In this document: piece after piece, positions 1 through 7,843 of the stretch | Position numbering within the stretch: position 1 is the first letter of the stretch | How the letters are laid out: every line of letters begins with the position of its first letter | From: Rhodospirillaceae bacterium | Lineage (GTDB): Bacteria; Pseudomonadota; Alphaproteobacteria; TMED109 | Length of the DNA: 46,104 nt | Direction of reading: 5' to 3' | NCBI GenBank assembly: GCA_902527765.1 | Contig: CABZPW010000003.1 | Location: forward strand, 1-46,104 | Made by a program: the position numbers and the translations under genes | Notes under the pieces: generated by a model | Told to the model about the DNA's origin: nothing | Database searches by the model: none | What the model saw: only the letters and a program-made list of their open reading frames with translations

Positions 1-57
1 AAGACTCTAGCTTTATTTTATAGTTAATAATTAAGTAAGTAATTAAGGAGATTTTTT

Positions 58-192
58 GTGAAAAGAACTTTTCAGCCCAGTAAATTAGTTAGAAAAAGAA
101 GACATGGTTTTAGAGCTAGAATGGCAACCAAGTCTGGAAGGTTAGTGCTTTCAAGAAGACGTGCAAAAGGCAGACAGAGACTCTCTGCATAA
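58..192 (+). CDS. rpmH: 50S ribosomal protein L34
   Basis: This 44-residue, very basic protein is a structural component of the large ribosomal subunit. The start [17 protein letters not shown] and the Arg-rich end [12 protein letters not shown] are the hallmarks of L34, and the length equals the family norm. The start is GTG at 58, preceded by a good AGGAG ribosome binding site at 46-50, 7 nt upstream. It heads the classic rpmH-rnpA-yidC cluster; rnpA follows after 8 nt. Only 57 bases lie upstream in the window, so the promoter cannot be judged. The identification is close to certain from the sequence alone. Confidence 0.97.
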   Translation: MKRTFQPSKLVRKRRHGFRARMATKSGRLVLSRRRAKGRQRLSA

Positions 193-200
193 TTTAACTA

Positions 201-422
201 ATGAATACATATCTAATCAAGAAAAAACAAGATTTCGCGCATGTATTTAGAAATGGAAGTTTCTTGAATTGTAACTCTTTTACAATTAATTATGCTAAAA
301 AGTCAAAAGCAGCTAGCACAAACTCACCTAGATTTGGTATAATTGCCAGTAAGAAAGTTGGTAATGCGGTTCAGAGAAATTTTGCAAAAAGAAGAACCAA
401 AGCTTTAAAAAATATTAGATAG
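201..422 (+). pseudogene. rnpA: Ribonuclease P protein component, 3'-truncated
   Basis: RnpA is the small basic protein that assists the RNase P RNA in cutting tRNA precursor 5' ends. The N-terminal part is present: KKKQDFAHVFRNG, then FGIIASKKVGNAVQRN and the RNA-binding signature RNFAKRR near residues 59-65. Family members are usually about 110-125 residues, but this frame stops at TAG 420-422 after 73 residues. The C-terminal strand and helix are missing. Downstream, no frame encodes the rest; instead, from about 412 another frame encodes the periplasmic domain of YidC. A loss event (true deletion or assembly join) therefore seems to have removed the end of rnpA and the start of yidC. The junction lies beside an A6 run at 407-412. 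Whether the 73-residue product is functional is unknown. Confidence 0.85.
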
Positions 423-621
423 AGAAGAAATAGTTAAAAATAATAAAAGAATATACTTTTCCGAATCCTCTAGAATAAAAGGTTCAATTTCTCTTATAGG
501 AGCACGCTTTGATGATGTTATACTGAAGGATTACAAAGACACCATCAAGCCTGAAGCCAGACAAGTAACCCTTCTATCTCCTAACAACACTCTTAACCCT
601 TATTTTGTTGAATTAGGTTGG
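409..621 (+). pseudogene. yidC: 5' coding remnant of yidC without a start codon
   Basis: This stretch is open in the same frame as the downstream yidC and encodes recognisable YidC sequence: RIKGSISLIGARFDDVILKD, then VTLLSPNN and NPYFVELGW. In the family this follows the first membrane segment and linker and opens the periplasmic P1 domain. The frame contains no ATG, GTG or TTG between the stop at 406-408 and ATG 622. The family's N-terminal membrane segment is also absent, because the sequence to the left is rnpA in another frame. The segment is therefore genuine yidC coding sequence that cannot be translated by a conventional start, except through a frameshift from the rnpA frame at the A run 407-412. 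Confidence 0.8.
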
Positions 622-1920
622 ATGTCGCAAGAAAATATTAATTTACCAAATAAAAATAGTGAATGGCAATTGATTGAAGGTAAAGAGTTAGGTCCTGAAA
701 ATCATATTACTATAAAATGGGTATCTCCTGAAGGAATAGAGTTTTTTAGAAAAATAGAAGTAGATAAAGATTATCTAATAACAGTTGAACAAAAAGTAAC
801 TAATGTTTCAAATAAAGATATTTCATTAACACAATATGGTAGAATAAATAGAACTGGTACACCAAAAACATCCGGTTTTTATATATTGCATGAAGGGCCA
901 ATCGCTGTCCTTAATGAAAGACTATTAGAAATAGATTACGATGATATTATTGAGGAAGGATCCAAAAGCATTATAAGTAAAGGGGGCTGGGTTGGAATAA
1001 CTGATAAGTATTGGTTAGCAGCCCTTATACCTGATCAAAGATCCAGAATTGAAGGTGGCTTTAAGGCCGTTCTAAAAAATATTGAACGTTACCAAGCTCA
1101 ATACACCAGTAATGAGATAGTTCTAGAAAAAGGAGAGACAGCTTCAGTAAAGTCTAATGTATTTATAGGAGCTAAAGAGGTAGACCTCTTAGATAAATAT
1201 TCTAATCAACTTTCTATAGAAATGTTTGATAGGGCAGTAGATTTTGGCTGGTTTTATGTAATAACAAAACCTTTATTTTTATTGTTACATAAATTATCTG
1301 ATTTGCTTGGTAATGTTGGCCTATCTATTTTAGCTCTTACCGTTTTAATTAGAATTGTATTATTTCCTCTAGCTAATAAGTCCTTTAAATCTATGAGTAA
1401 AATGAAAATACTAACACCTAAAATGACTGAAATAAGAGAAAGATATAAAACTGATAAATTAAAAATGCAACAAGAAATAATGGCTTTATATAAGTCTGAA
1501 AAAGTTAATCCTCTATCAGGTTGTCTTCCTATATTAATACAAATACCAATATTTTTTGCATTATACAAAGTGCTATTTGTAACATTAGAGACAAGACATG
1601 CTCCTTTTTATGGATGGGTAAAAGATTTATCTGCTCCAGATCCAACTACTATTTTTAATTTATTTGGCTTATTCAACTTTATGCCTCCTTCATTTTTAAT
1701 GATAGGTGCTTGGCCTTTATTAATGGCTTTAACAATGTATTTACAACAAAAGTTAAACCCTGCACCACCTGACCCATTACAGGCAAAAATTATGTCTTTT
1801 CTTCCATTGATGTTTCTCTTTTTATTTGCTACTTTCCCAGCAGGTTTAGTTATATATTGGACATGGAACAATATTCTCTCTATAGGACAACAGTGGATTA
1901 TAATGAAAAAGACAAAATGA
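622..1920 (+). CDS. yidC: Membrane protein insertase YidC, N-terminally truncated
   Basis: YidC (Oxa1 family) inserts and folds inner-membrane proteins, alone or with SecYEG. ATG 622 is the first conventional start, but homology begins about 70 codons earlier, so this 432-residue frame lacks the first transmembrane segment and the start of the periplasmic domain. Residues 1-210 are the rest of the P1 beta-sandwich. The conserved 60KD_IMP core follows: a helix with the functional Arg (ALTVLIRIVLFPLA, about 236-250), the cytoplasmic helical hairpin rich in Lys and Met, QIPIFFALYKVLF near 310, and two to three further membrane helices before a basic tail. engB follows after 4 nt. Alphaproteobacterial YidC is usually 550-600 residues. 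Family assignment is certain; integrity of the 5' end is not. Confidence 0.9.
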   Translation: MSQENINLPNKNSEWQLIEGKELGPENHITIKWVSPEGIEFFRKIEVDKDYLITVEQKVTNVSNKDISLTQYGRINRTGTPKTSGFYILHEGPIAVLNERLLEIDYDDIIEEGSKSIISKGGWVGITDKYWLAALIPDQRSRIEGGFKAVLKNIERYQAQYTSNEIVLEKGETASVKSNVFIGAKEVDLLDKYSNQLSIEMFDRAVDFGWFYVITKPLFLLLHKLSDLLGNVGLSILALTVLIRIVLFPLANKSFKSMSKMKILTPKMTEIRERYKTDKLKMQQEIMALYKSEKVNPLSGCLPILIQIPIFFALYKVLFVTLETRHAPFYGWVKDLSAPDPTTIFNLFGLFNFMPPSFLMIGAWPLLMALTMYLQQKLNPAPPDPLQAKIMSFLPLMFLFLFATFPAGLVIYWTWNNILSIGQQWIIMKKTK

Positions 1921-1924
1921 CTTT

Positions 1925-2524
1925 ATGAAAACTTTTAGTTTTAAAGTTTTTGCTGAAGGTATTAGTTTTAATAGTTATAATGAGTTAAAATATTATGGAA
2001 TTCCTGAAATATGTTTTACAGGAAGATCAAATGTTGGTAAGTCTTCACTAATTAATGCTATTACAAACAGAAAGTCACTGGCCTCTACTTCCAATAAGCC
2101 AGGCCATACACGAAAAATTTTTTTTTATAATATAGCAAAGAAATTTATGCTTGTTGATTTGCCTGGATATGGATATGCCAAAGCATCAAAAAATAAAATA
2201 GAAAAAATGTCTGAATTAGTATTTTTATATTTGACGAAACGTACTTATTTAAAAATAGTTTATATTCTGATAGACTCCAGACATGGATTTAAAGAGAGTG
2301 ATATTAGTTTCTTAGAATTTTTAGATACTAATAAAATTTCCTTTCAAATTGTATTTACTAAAATTGATAAAATAAATAAAAGTGAAAAAGAAGTTTTAAT
2401 TAAAGGAATGCAGTTTCATAAGCTTATTAAAAATAGTCATCCTTTTTTTACAAGTTCAAAAACTAAACTAGGTGTAAAAGATATAAAAAAACAAATAATA
2501 GATAATTTAAAAAACTATGAGTAA
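1925..2524 (+). CDS. engB: Ribosome biogenesis GTP-binding protein EngB (YihA/YsxC)
   Basis: This 199-residue TRAFAC-class GTPase takes part in late assembly of the large ribosomal subunit. All GTPase motifs are visible: G1 GRSNVGKSSLINA near residues 33-45, G2 with the conserved KPGHTRKI segment, G3 LVDLPGYGYAK near 78, G4 TKIDK near 140 and G5 SSKT near 178. The length fits the EngB family. It lies 4 nt after yidC and overlaps argB by 8 nt, so it is translated within the rpmH-to-dapD string. The yidC-engB-argB order is typical of alphaproteobacteria. Confidence 0.96.
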   Translation: MKTFSFKVFAEGISFNSYNELKYYGIPEICFTGRSNVGKSSLINAITNRKSLASTSNKPGHTRKIFFYNIAKKFMLVDLPGYGYAKASKNKIEKMSELVFLYLTKRTYLKIVYILIDSRHGFKESDISFLEFLDTNKISFQIVFTKIDKINKSEKEVLIKGMQFHKLIKNSHPFFTSSKTKLGVKDIKKQIIDNLKNYE

Positions 2525-3392
2525 TTTAATCAATAAAACAGCAAAACAAATTTCTGCTTCGAAAAAAGAAGTTACATTCAATCTTCAAAAATATATTAAT
2601 GAAATTATTGTTATTAAATATGGTGGCAGTGCTATGTTAGATAAAAAACTATCTTTAAACTTTTTTCAAAATATCAAAGCACTAGTTGAGTTAGGCATTA
2701 AACCAATTATTGTTCACGGCGGGGGACCTCAGATAAATTTAATGTTAGATAAAGTAAATATAAAACATAAGTTTTTCAAAGGTATGAGAATAACAGACAA
2801 AAAAACTTTTGATATAGTAGAAATGGTTTTATCAGGAGTAATTAATAAAAATATTTCATATTGTCTTTCGAATAAGAAAGTTAATGCTTTAGGACTTTCA
2901 GGCGTTGATTCTAAAATTATAATAGCTAAAAAATATAAAAAAAAAAATGTATCTGATCCAGACTTAGGACTCGTGGGACAACCATATAGTATCAATAAAA
3001 GTCTTTTATTAAAACTCGTCTCTAATAAAATTGTTCCGGTTATAGCTCCCATAGGAGCTAATGCCAAAGGAACTAAATTTAATATTAATGCTGATTTAAC
3101 CGCAGGTTTTATAGCATCAGAAATTGGTGCTAGGAGATTACTAATGTTAACTGATGTAAATGGAGTTATAGGGAAGGATAACAAAATAATAAGTGAATTA
3201 AAGCTACGTGAAATCAACCAGCTAATATCTAAAAAAATCATATATGGTGGCATGATACCTAAAGTAAAGACTTGTGTTGAAGCTGTTAAAGCAGGGATTA
3301 GAGCATCCGTAATACTTGATGGTAGGCTCAATAATGTAATACTTAAAGAGCTTTTAAGTGATAAAGGTATAGGTACATTATTTAGAAAGTAA
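2517..3392 (+). CDS. argB: Acetylglutamate kinase
   Basis: ArgB phosphorylates N-acetyl-L-glutamate with ATP, the second step of arginine biosynthesis in the cytoplasm. The 291-residue protein has the amino-acid kinase fold signatures: KYGGSAM near residue 34, the substrate loop HGGGPQIN near 67, the region around NADLTAG near 182, and LMLTDVNGV near 204. The C-terminal GGMIPKVKTCVEA segment is the conserved part that carries an ATP-binding lysine. The start ATG lies inside the last codons of engB (8-nt overlap), suggesting translational coupling. An N-terminal helix of about 25 residues precedes the core, as in arginine-sensitive hexameric ArgB enzymes; feedback control is inferred, not seen. 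Confidence 0.96.
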   Translation: MSNLINKTAKQISASKKEVTFNLQKYINEIIVIKYGGSAMLDKKLSLNFFQNIKALVELGIKPIIVHGGGPQINLMLDKVNIKHKFFKGMRITDKKTFDIVEMVLSGVINKNISYCLSNKKVNALGLSGVDSKIIIAKKYKKKNVSDPDLGLVGQPYSINKSLLLKLVSNKIVPVIAPIGANAKGTKFNINADLTAGFIASEIGARRLLMLTDVNGVIGKDNKIISELKLREINQLISKKIIYGGMIPKVKTCVEAVKAGIRASVILDGRLNNVILKELLSDKGIGTLFRK

Positions 3393-3396
3393 TATT

Positions 3397-4038
3397 ATGC
3401 AAGACTTATTGATTGATCTCGACAATACCGTTTACCCAGAAGACTCAAATATATTTGCGCAAATAGACTTAAAAATGAAAAGTTTTATTGCAAAAAATTT
3501 AAATGTTTCATTAGATGAAGCTTTCAAAATACAGAAAAAATACTTTGTTAATAATGGAACCACTCTTAGAGGGTTAATGCTATACCATAATATACAACCA
3601 GAGATGTTTTTAAACTATGTACATGAAATTGATTTAACTAGCATAAAGAAAAATGAAGAACTGAGTGATGAATTAAAAAAATATAAAGGGAAAAAAATTA
3701 TATTTACTAATGGTTCAGATAAGCATGCTAAAAAGGTTCTTAAGCAAATTGGTTTAGATAAAACAATAGATCATATTTTTGACATCATAAAAGCAGACTA
3801 TATACCTAAACCTGATATCTCAACATATCAAAAAGTAATTAAAGAGTACTCATTGGACCCTGATAAAACTATTATGATTGATGATTTACCTAATAATTTG
3901 AAAACCGCTAAGGAATTAGGTATCAAAACCGTATTAATTAAAAAAGATTTTTTTAATAGTAAAACTCATAATTATATTGATATAATATGTGCTAATTTAT
4001 TAGATACAATAAGAAAAATAAATAAAGGAATTATCTAG
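3397..4038 (+). CDS. HAD-family pyrimidine 5'-nucleotidase-like hydrolase
   Basis: This is a 213-residue haloacid dehalogenase superfamily phosphatase. The four HAD motifs are present: motif I LIDLDNTVYPED near residue 6 with the nucleophile Asp, motif II IIFTNGSD near 98, motif III Lys in IPKPD near 137, and motif IV MIDDLPNNL near 161. The DLDNTLY-type motif I and the helical cap are those of the pyrimidine 5'-nucleotidase (SDT1/PhoG-like) group, which dephosphorylates UMP or CMP. This gene commonly sits between argB and dapD in alphaproteobacteria. It starts 4 nt after argB and ends directly at the dapD start. The exact substrate is inferred from family membership only. Confidence 0.88.
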   Translation: MQDLLIDLDNTVYPEDSNIFAQIDLKMKSFIAKNLNVSLDEAFKIQKKYFVNNGTTLRGLMLYHNIQPEMFLNYVHEIDLTSIKKNEELSDELKKYKGKKIIFTNGSDKHAKKVLKQIGLDKTIDHIFDIIKADYIPKPDISTYQKVIKEYSLDPDKTIMIDDLPNNLKTAKELGIKTVLIKKDFFNSKTHNYIDIICANLLDTIRKINKGII

Positions 4039-4863
4039 ATGCTTACAAGTAAATTAGAAAAAGAAATTAATGTAATTTGGAAAACAAGAGACTCTTTGAG
4101 CTCTAAGTCAAATAAAAAAACTATTAATACAATTGATAAAACAATAGATTTAATTGATAAAGGAAAAATAAGAGTTGCAGAAAAAACTAAAAATAAATGG
4201 AAAGTTAATGAATGGATAAAAAAAGCTATTTTACTTTCCTTTAGAGTAAATGAACAAAAAGTAATTTCAAATGGACCAGGTAGCTCTTCTTGGTGGGATA
4301 AAGTTCCATCTAAATTTTCTAATTGGAATAAAAAAGATTTTAAAAAAGCTAACTTCAGAGTTGTTCCTAATGCAGTAGTAAGAAAGGGTACACATATAGA
4401 GGAAAATGTAGTACTTATGCCTTCTTTTATAAATATTGGTGCTTATGTTGGGTCAGAGACTATGATTGATACATGGGCAACAGTTGGAAGCTGCGCTCAG
4501 ATAGGAAAAAAATGTCATATTTCAGGTGGCGCTGGTATTGGTGGTGTTTTAGAACCATTGCAAGCATCCCCCGTTATTATTGAAAATAACTGCTTTATAG
4601 GGGCTAGATCTGAAGTTGCCGAAGGTGTAATTGTTGAAGAAGGAAGTGTTTTATCTATGGGAGTTTATATAGGAGCTTCAACAAAGATTGTTGATAGAGC
4701 CAGTGGAAAGATATTTTATGGCCGTGTTCCTAAATACTCCGTTGTAGTTCCTGGCTCACTTGAAGGAAAAAAGGGTATAAATCTTTATTGTGCTGTGATA
4801 GTCAAAACTGTTGATGCAAAAACAAGATCTAAAACTTCAATAAATGATCTCTTAAGAAATTAA
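4039..4863 (+). CDS. dapD: 2,3,4,5-tetrahydropyridine-2,6-dicarboxylate N-succinyltransferase
   Basis: DapD transfers a succinyl group from succinyl-CoA to tetrahydrodipicolinate in the lysine and meso-diaminopimelate pathway, which feeds peptidoglycan. The 274-residue protein has an N-terminal helical domain and a left-handed parallel beta-helix of hexapeptide repeats ([20 protein letters not shown], then [19 protein letters not shown]). The conserved active-site region around [15 protein letters not shown] and the loop [15 protein letters not shown] are intact. Its ATG follows the TAG of the HAD gene with no spacer. Its TAA abuts the stop of the convergent gpsA with no intervening base, so no terminator fits between them. 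Confidence 0.96.
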   Translation: MLTSKLEKEINVIWKTRDSLSSKSNKKTINTIDKTIDLIDKGKIRVAEKTKNKWKVNEWIKKAILLSFRVNEQKVISNGPGSSSWWDKVPSKFSNWNKKDFKKANFRVVPNAVVRKGTHIEENVVLMPSFINIGAYVGSETMIDTWATVGSCAQIGKKCHISGGAGIGGVLEPLQASPVIIENNCFIGARSEVAEGVIVEEGSVLSMGVYIGASTKIVDRASGKIFYGRVPKYSVVVPGSLEGKKGINLYCAVIVKTVDAKTRSKTSINDLLRN

Positions 4864-5865
4864 CTATTCTTTTTTAAGTGGTCTTGCTAATAAAAGATTA
4901 ACAATTTTTTTTACAGAATAATCCTTAATTAATATCTTATAAATTGAATCTAATATAGGTGTATCTAAGTTACACTTTTTTTTGATCAAATAAAGTGCCT
5001 TAGCATTTTCTAAACCTTCAGTAATAGTACTGTTTTTTTTTAAAATATCATTTTTACTTTTTCCTTTTCCTATCAAAAATCCAAAAGTATAATTTCTTGA
5101 TGATACTGATGAGCAAGTTAAAAAAATATCTCCTAAACCAGACAAACTTAAGGTAGTTTGTTTTTTACCTCCAAATGCCAAAGACACTTTTTCAATTTCA
5201 TTTATTCCTCTACAAATTATTGCTGCCCTAGCATTTTCTCCATATCCTAATCCTTCTGTTATACCTGCTGCTATTGCTAAAATATTTTTAGTAGCACCAT
5301 AGATCTGAACACCTATAATATCGTTATTAATATAAACCCTAAATTTTTTATTAATTAGCAAGCCTCTAACTTTTTCAGAAAGTTTCAAATTTTTGGATGC
5401 TACGGTTACGGCAGTAGGCTTACCTTGAGCTACTAAATCCGCAAATGAAGGTCCACTTAAAATTGCAATTTTTTTTAATGGGAATATAGACTTTAAAACA
5501 TCGCTTAATAATAGTCTTCTTTTTAGGTCGAAGCCCTTTGAACAAATTATTATTGATATTTTTTTTCTACTATCCTTTGAAATACTGTCTGAATAGTTTT
5601 TTACTATGCTATAAACAAATTGGGAAGGAACTACAATGAATATGTAAGCCGGTCTAACTCCTTGAAAATCATTGATAGCTAATATATTTTTATTTAATTT
5701 AATTTTTGGTAAAAAAAAAGTGTTGATTTGTTTATTATTTATAGAATTAGATACCTTTTTCTCATAGGCCCATAAAAAAATTTTTTTATTACAATTTTCA
5801 GCTAATAAGTTTGCAATGGCTGTACCCCAGGCGCCTGCCCCTAAAACTAAAATATCATTTCTCAT
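4864..5865 (-). CDS. gpsA: NAD(P)-dependent glycerol-3-phosphate dehydrogenase
   Basis: GpsA reduces dihydroxyacetone phosphate to sn-glycerol 3-phosphate, the backbone for phospholipids. The Rossmann motif LGAGAWGTAIA opens the protein; the conserved KGF segment, LSGPSFA and the C-terminal substrate domain with CRGINEIEK and LSGLGDIFLTC follow. The start at 5865 gives 333 residues, begins just before the nucleotide-binding motif and has an AGGAGA ribosome binding site just upstream. A longer frame from 5895 would add ten residues but is less likely. The ATG overlaps the tsaD stop by 4 nt (ATGA), so the two genes are probably translated together. Confidence 0.95.
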   Translation of the reverse strand: MRNDILVLGAGAWGTAIANLLAENCNKKIFLWAYEKKVSNSINNKQINTFFLPKIKLNKNILAINDFQGVRPAYIFIVVPSQFVYSIVKNYSDSISKDSRKKISIIICSKGFDLKRRLLLSDVLKSIFPLKKIAILSGPSFADLVAQGKPTAVTVASKNLKLSEKVRGLLINKKFRVYINNDIIGVQIYGATKNILAIAAGITEGLGYGENARAAIICRGINEIEKVSLAFGGKKQTTLSLSGLGDIFLTCSSVSSRNYTFGFLIGKGKSKNDILKKNSTITEGLENAKALYLIKKKCNLDTPILDSIYKILIKDYSVKKIVNLLLARPLKKE

Positions 5866-6890
5866 ACTCTTTCTCCTATACTTTCTAATGGCCACCTTGG
5901 CTTTGCTTTTATATTTAGTTTACTCTTCACTCCTGCGGTATACAACTCATACCCAGCCCAAGCTATCATTGCTCCATTATCAGTACATAAATCAGTAGGT
6001 GGGAAAAAAACTAATTTATTCTTTAATTTAACATTCTCTATTATTTTTTTCCTTAAATAATTATTTGCAGCCACTCCACCAGAAACTACTACGTTTTTAT
6101 AAATAGAAAATTCTTTATTACTAATATCTATAGCTAAGGAAATTTTTTTACATAATACATCAGCCACTGACTTTTGGAAACTTGCAGCCAAATCGCATCT
6201 AGAGATATTATTTTTATCAATTTCATTATTACAATTAAAAGCAGCTGTCTTTAATCCAGAAAAAGACATATCTAAACTTTTGATGTTAATTAAGGGCTTA
6301 GGAAGACTAACTTTTTTGTAGTCTCCTTTCATAGCTAATAATTCTAATTGAGGACCTCCTGGAAAATCAAGCCCTAGAATATTTGCAACTTTATCAAAGG
6401 CTTCCCCTAGAGCATCATCTAGAGTTCCACCTAAAAATTTGTAGTCATTTATATCAGAAATAAAATAAAAATTAGAATGTCCACCTGATACTAATAAAAG
6501 TAAAAAAGGATATTCAACTTTATTAGCAAGCCTAGCGGTTAGTGCATGCCCTTCTAAATGGTTAACTCCAATGAATGGTATTCTATTTACTTGAGATAAT
6601 GTCTTAGCAAAAGTAAGCCCTACTAGTAGACCCCCTACTAATCCTGGCCCCACTGTAGCGGCAATTAAACTTATATCAGTTATCCTAAGTTGTTGTTTTT
6701 TTAGTATACGCTTAAGTATTTTATCAATGTATAAAACATGATTTCTGGCTGCCAACTCTGGGACTACTCCATTATAATCCTTGTGAATTTGATTTTGTGA
6801 AATAGTTTCATTAGCTATAATATTTTTATTATTATCTATAATACTTATTGAAGTATCATCACAACTGCTTTCTATTCCTAAAATTTTCAT
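5862..6890 (-). CDS. tsaD: tRNA N6-adenosine threonylcarbamoyltransferase TsaD
   Basis: TsaD (Kae1/YgjD, ASKHA fold) transfers the threonylcarbamoyl group to A37 of ANN-decoding tRNAs, working with TsaB, TsaC and TsaE. The start KILGIESSCDDTSISI, the metal-binding HLEGH motif near residue 112, the conserved LVSGGHS near 138, DDALGEAFDK and FPGGPQLE near 176, and the C-terminal SGGVAANNYLR and DNGAMIAWAG all match. The length of 342 residues is normal for the family. It is the first gene of a two-gene unit with gpsA and is divergent from hemC across a 35-nt spacer consisting only of A and T. Confidence 0.97.
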   Translation of the reverse strand: MKILGIESSCDDTSISIIDNNKNIIANETISQNQIHKDYNGVVPELAARNHVLYIDKILKRILKKQQLRITDISLIAATVGPGLVGGLLVGLTFAKTLSQVNRIPFIGVNHLEGHALTARLANKVEYPFLLLLVSGGHSNFYFISDINDYKFLGGTLDDALGEAFDKVANILGLDFPGGPQLELLAMKGDYKKVSLPKPLINIKSLDMSFSGLKTAAFNCNNEIDKNNISRCDLAASFQKSVADVLCKKISLAIDISNKEFSIYKNVVVSGGVAANNYLRKKIIENVKLKNKLVFFPPTDLCTDNGAMIAWAGYELYTAGVKSKLNIKAKPRWPLESIGERV

Positions 6891-6925
6891 ATTAATATTT
6901 TATATAATAAATTAATATAAAATAT
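6891..6925. promoter_or_regulatory. Divergent tsaD/hemC spacer, candidate promoters
   Basis: The 35 bases between the two start codons contain no G or C. A TATAAT hexamer lies at 6903-6908 on the plus strand, 17 nt before the hemC ATG, and TATTAT/TATAAA-like hexamers lie on the minus strand. The octamer ATTAATAT occurs twice (6891-6898 and 6911-6918). No good -35 box is seen for either direction. Promoter function is inferred from position and the -10 match. Confidence 0.4.
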
Positions 6926-7843
6926 ATGATAAATAAAAAAATAATCATAGCTTCTAGAAATAGTAATTTAGCTAAAATTCAAACAGAGTTAGTAATTTCA
7001 AAATTAAAATATGCAGGATATAAAAATATTAAAAAAATTTTTTTAAAGTCTAAAGGAGATATTATCAGTAAAACCAAATTCAAAAAGTTTGGAGGCAAAG
7101 GTTTATTTACTGAAGAAATTGATAAACTTATTATAGATAATAAGGTTCATTTAGGCGTGCACTCTGCGAAAGATGTTCCTGCAGTATTAAATAAAAAACT
7201 TGGCATAGGAGCTTATATGAATAGAGAAGATGTGAGAGATATTTTAATTACAAAAAACTCTAATATTAAAAAAATATCACAACTACCAAAAAACTCTACT
7301 TTGGGAACCTCCAGCCCTAGAAGGGCTGCATACATTAAATTATTAAGACCTGATTTAAAGATTGTAGAAATTAGAGGAAATATAGAAACTAGAATAAAAA
7401 AAGTATTTAATGAAAAAATTTTTGCTATTATTTTGGCTAAAGCAGGGTTAAATAGAATAAAAAAGTTACAATTAGAATTCAACTTTTGTAGTATACCTTT
7501 ATCTCAAATATTACCTGCTCCAGGGCAAGGGGCGATTGCAGTCACCTATAATAAAGAAAATATTTTTATCAAAAAAATATGTAAAAGGATTGATTGTCCA
7601 GACACTAGAGTATCTTTAAATTCAGAGAGGAGTTTAATTAAAAAAATAAATGGCGATTGCTTCACTCCTATAGCTGCACTTGCAATAATTAAAAATGGCT
7701 CAATTATGTTAAAAGCTCGCTTATTTTCTAAAGATTATAAAAATTTTGTGGATGATTCCAGATTAGGGCCGATTAAAGCAGCTAAGTCTCTTGGAAAAAA
7801 ATGTGCTGAAAGCTTATTAAAAAAGTTAAAAACACTAGAATGA
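6926..7843 (+). CDS. hemC: Porphobilinogen deaminase (hydroxymethylbilane synthase)
   Basis: HemC polymerises four porphobilinogens into hydroxymethylbilane in tetrapyrrole (heme) biosynthesis. The 305-residue sequence shows the conserved IASRNSNLAKIQTELV start, the substrate-binding region KFGGKGLFTEEID near residue 53, HSAKDVP with the catalytic Asp near 80, GTSSPRRAA near 128, and APGQGAIAV near 198. The dipyrromethane-cofactor cysteine is in NGDCFTPIA near residue 242. The start ATG lies directly after an A/T-only spacer without a clear Shine-Dalgarno. hemD overlaps the end by 4 nt. Confidence 0.97.
   Translation: MINKKIIIASRNSNLAKIQTELVISKLKYAGYKNIKKIFLKSKGDIISKTKFKKFGGKGLFTEEIDKLIIDNKVHLGVHSAKDVPAVLNKKLGIGAYMNREDVRDILITKNSNIKKISQLPKNSTLGTSSPRRAAYIKLLRPDLKIVEIRGNIETRIKKVFNEKIFAIILAKAGLNRIKKLQLEFNFCSIPLSQILPAPGQGAIAVTYNKENIFIKKICKRIDCPDTRVSLNSERSLIKKINGDCFTPIAALAIIKNGSIMLKARLFSKDYKNFVDDSRLGPIKAAKSLGKKCAESLLKKLKTLE

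Noticed and set aside
1254-1871. Two open frames antisense to yidC
   Set aside because: They mirror the conserved membrane part of yidC and show no independent coding signal.
2729-3331. 200-residue open frame antisense to argB
   Set aside because: It lies fully inside argB, resembles no family and has no ribosome binding site; it is a shadow frame.
5866-5895. Longer gpsA start adding ten residues
   Set aside because: The added residues are basic and lie within tsaD coding sequence; the ATG at 5865 has a proper ribosome binding site and starts right before the Rossmann motif.
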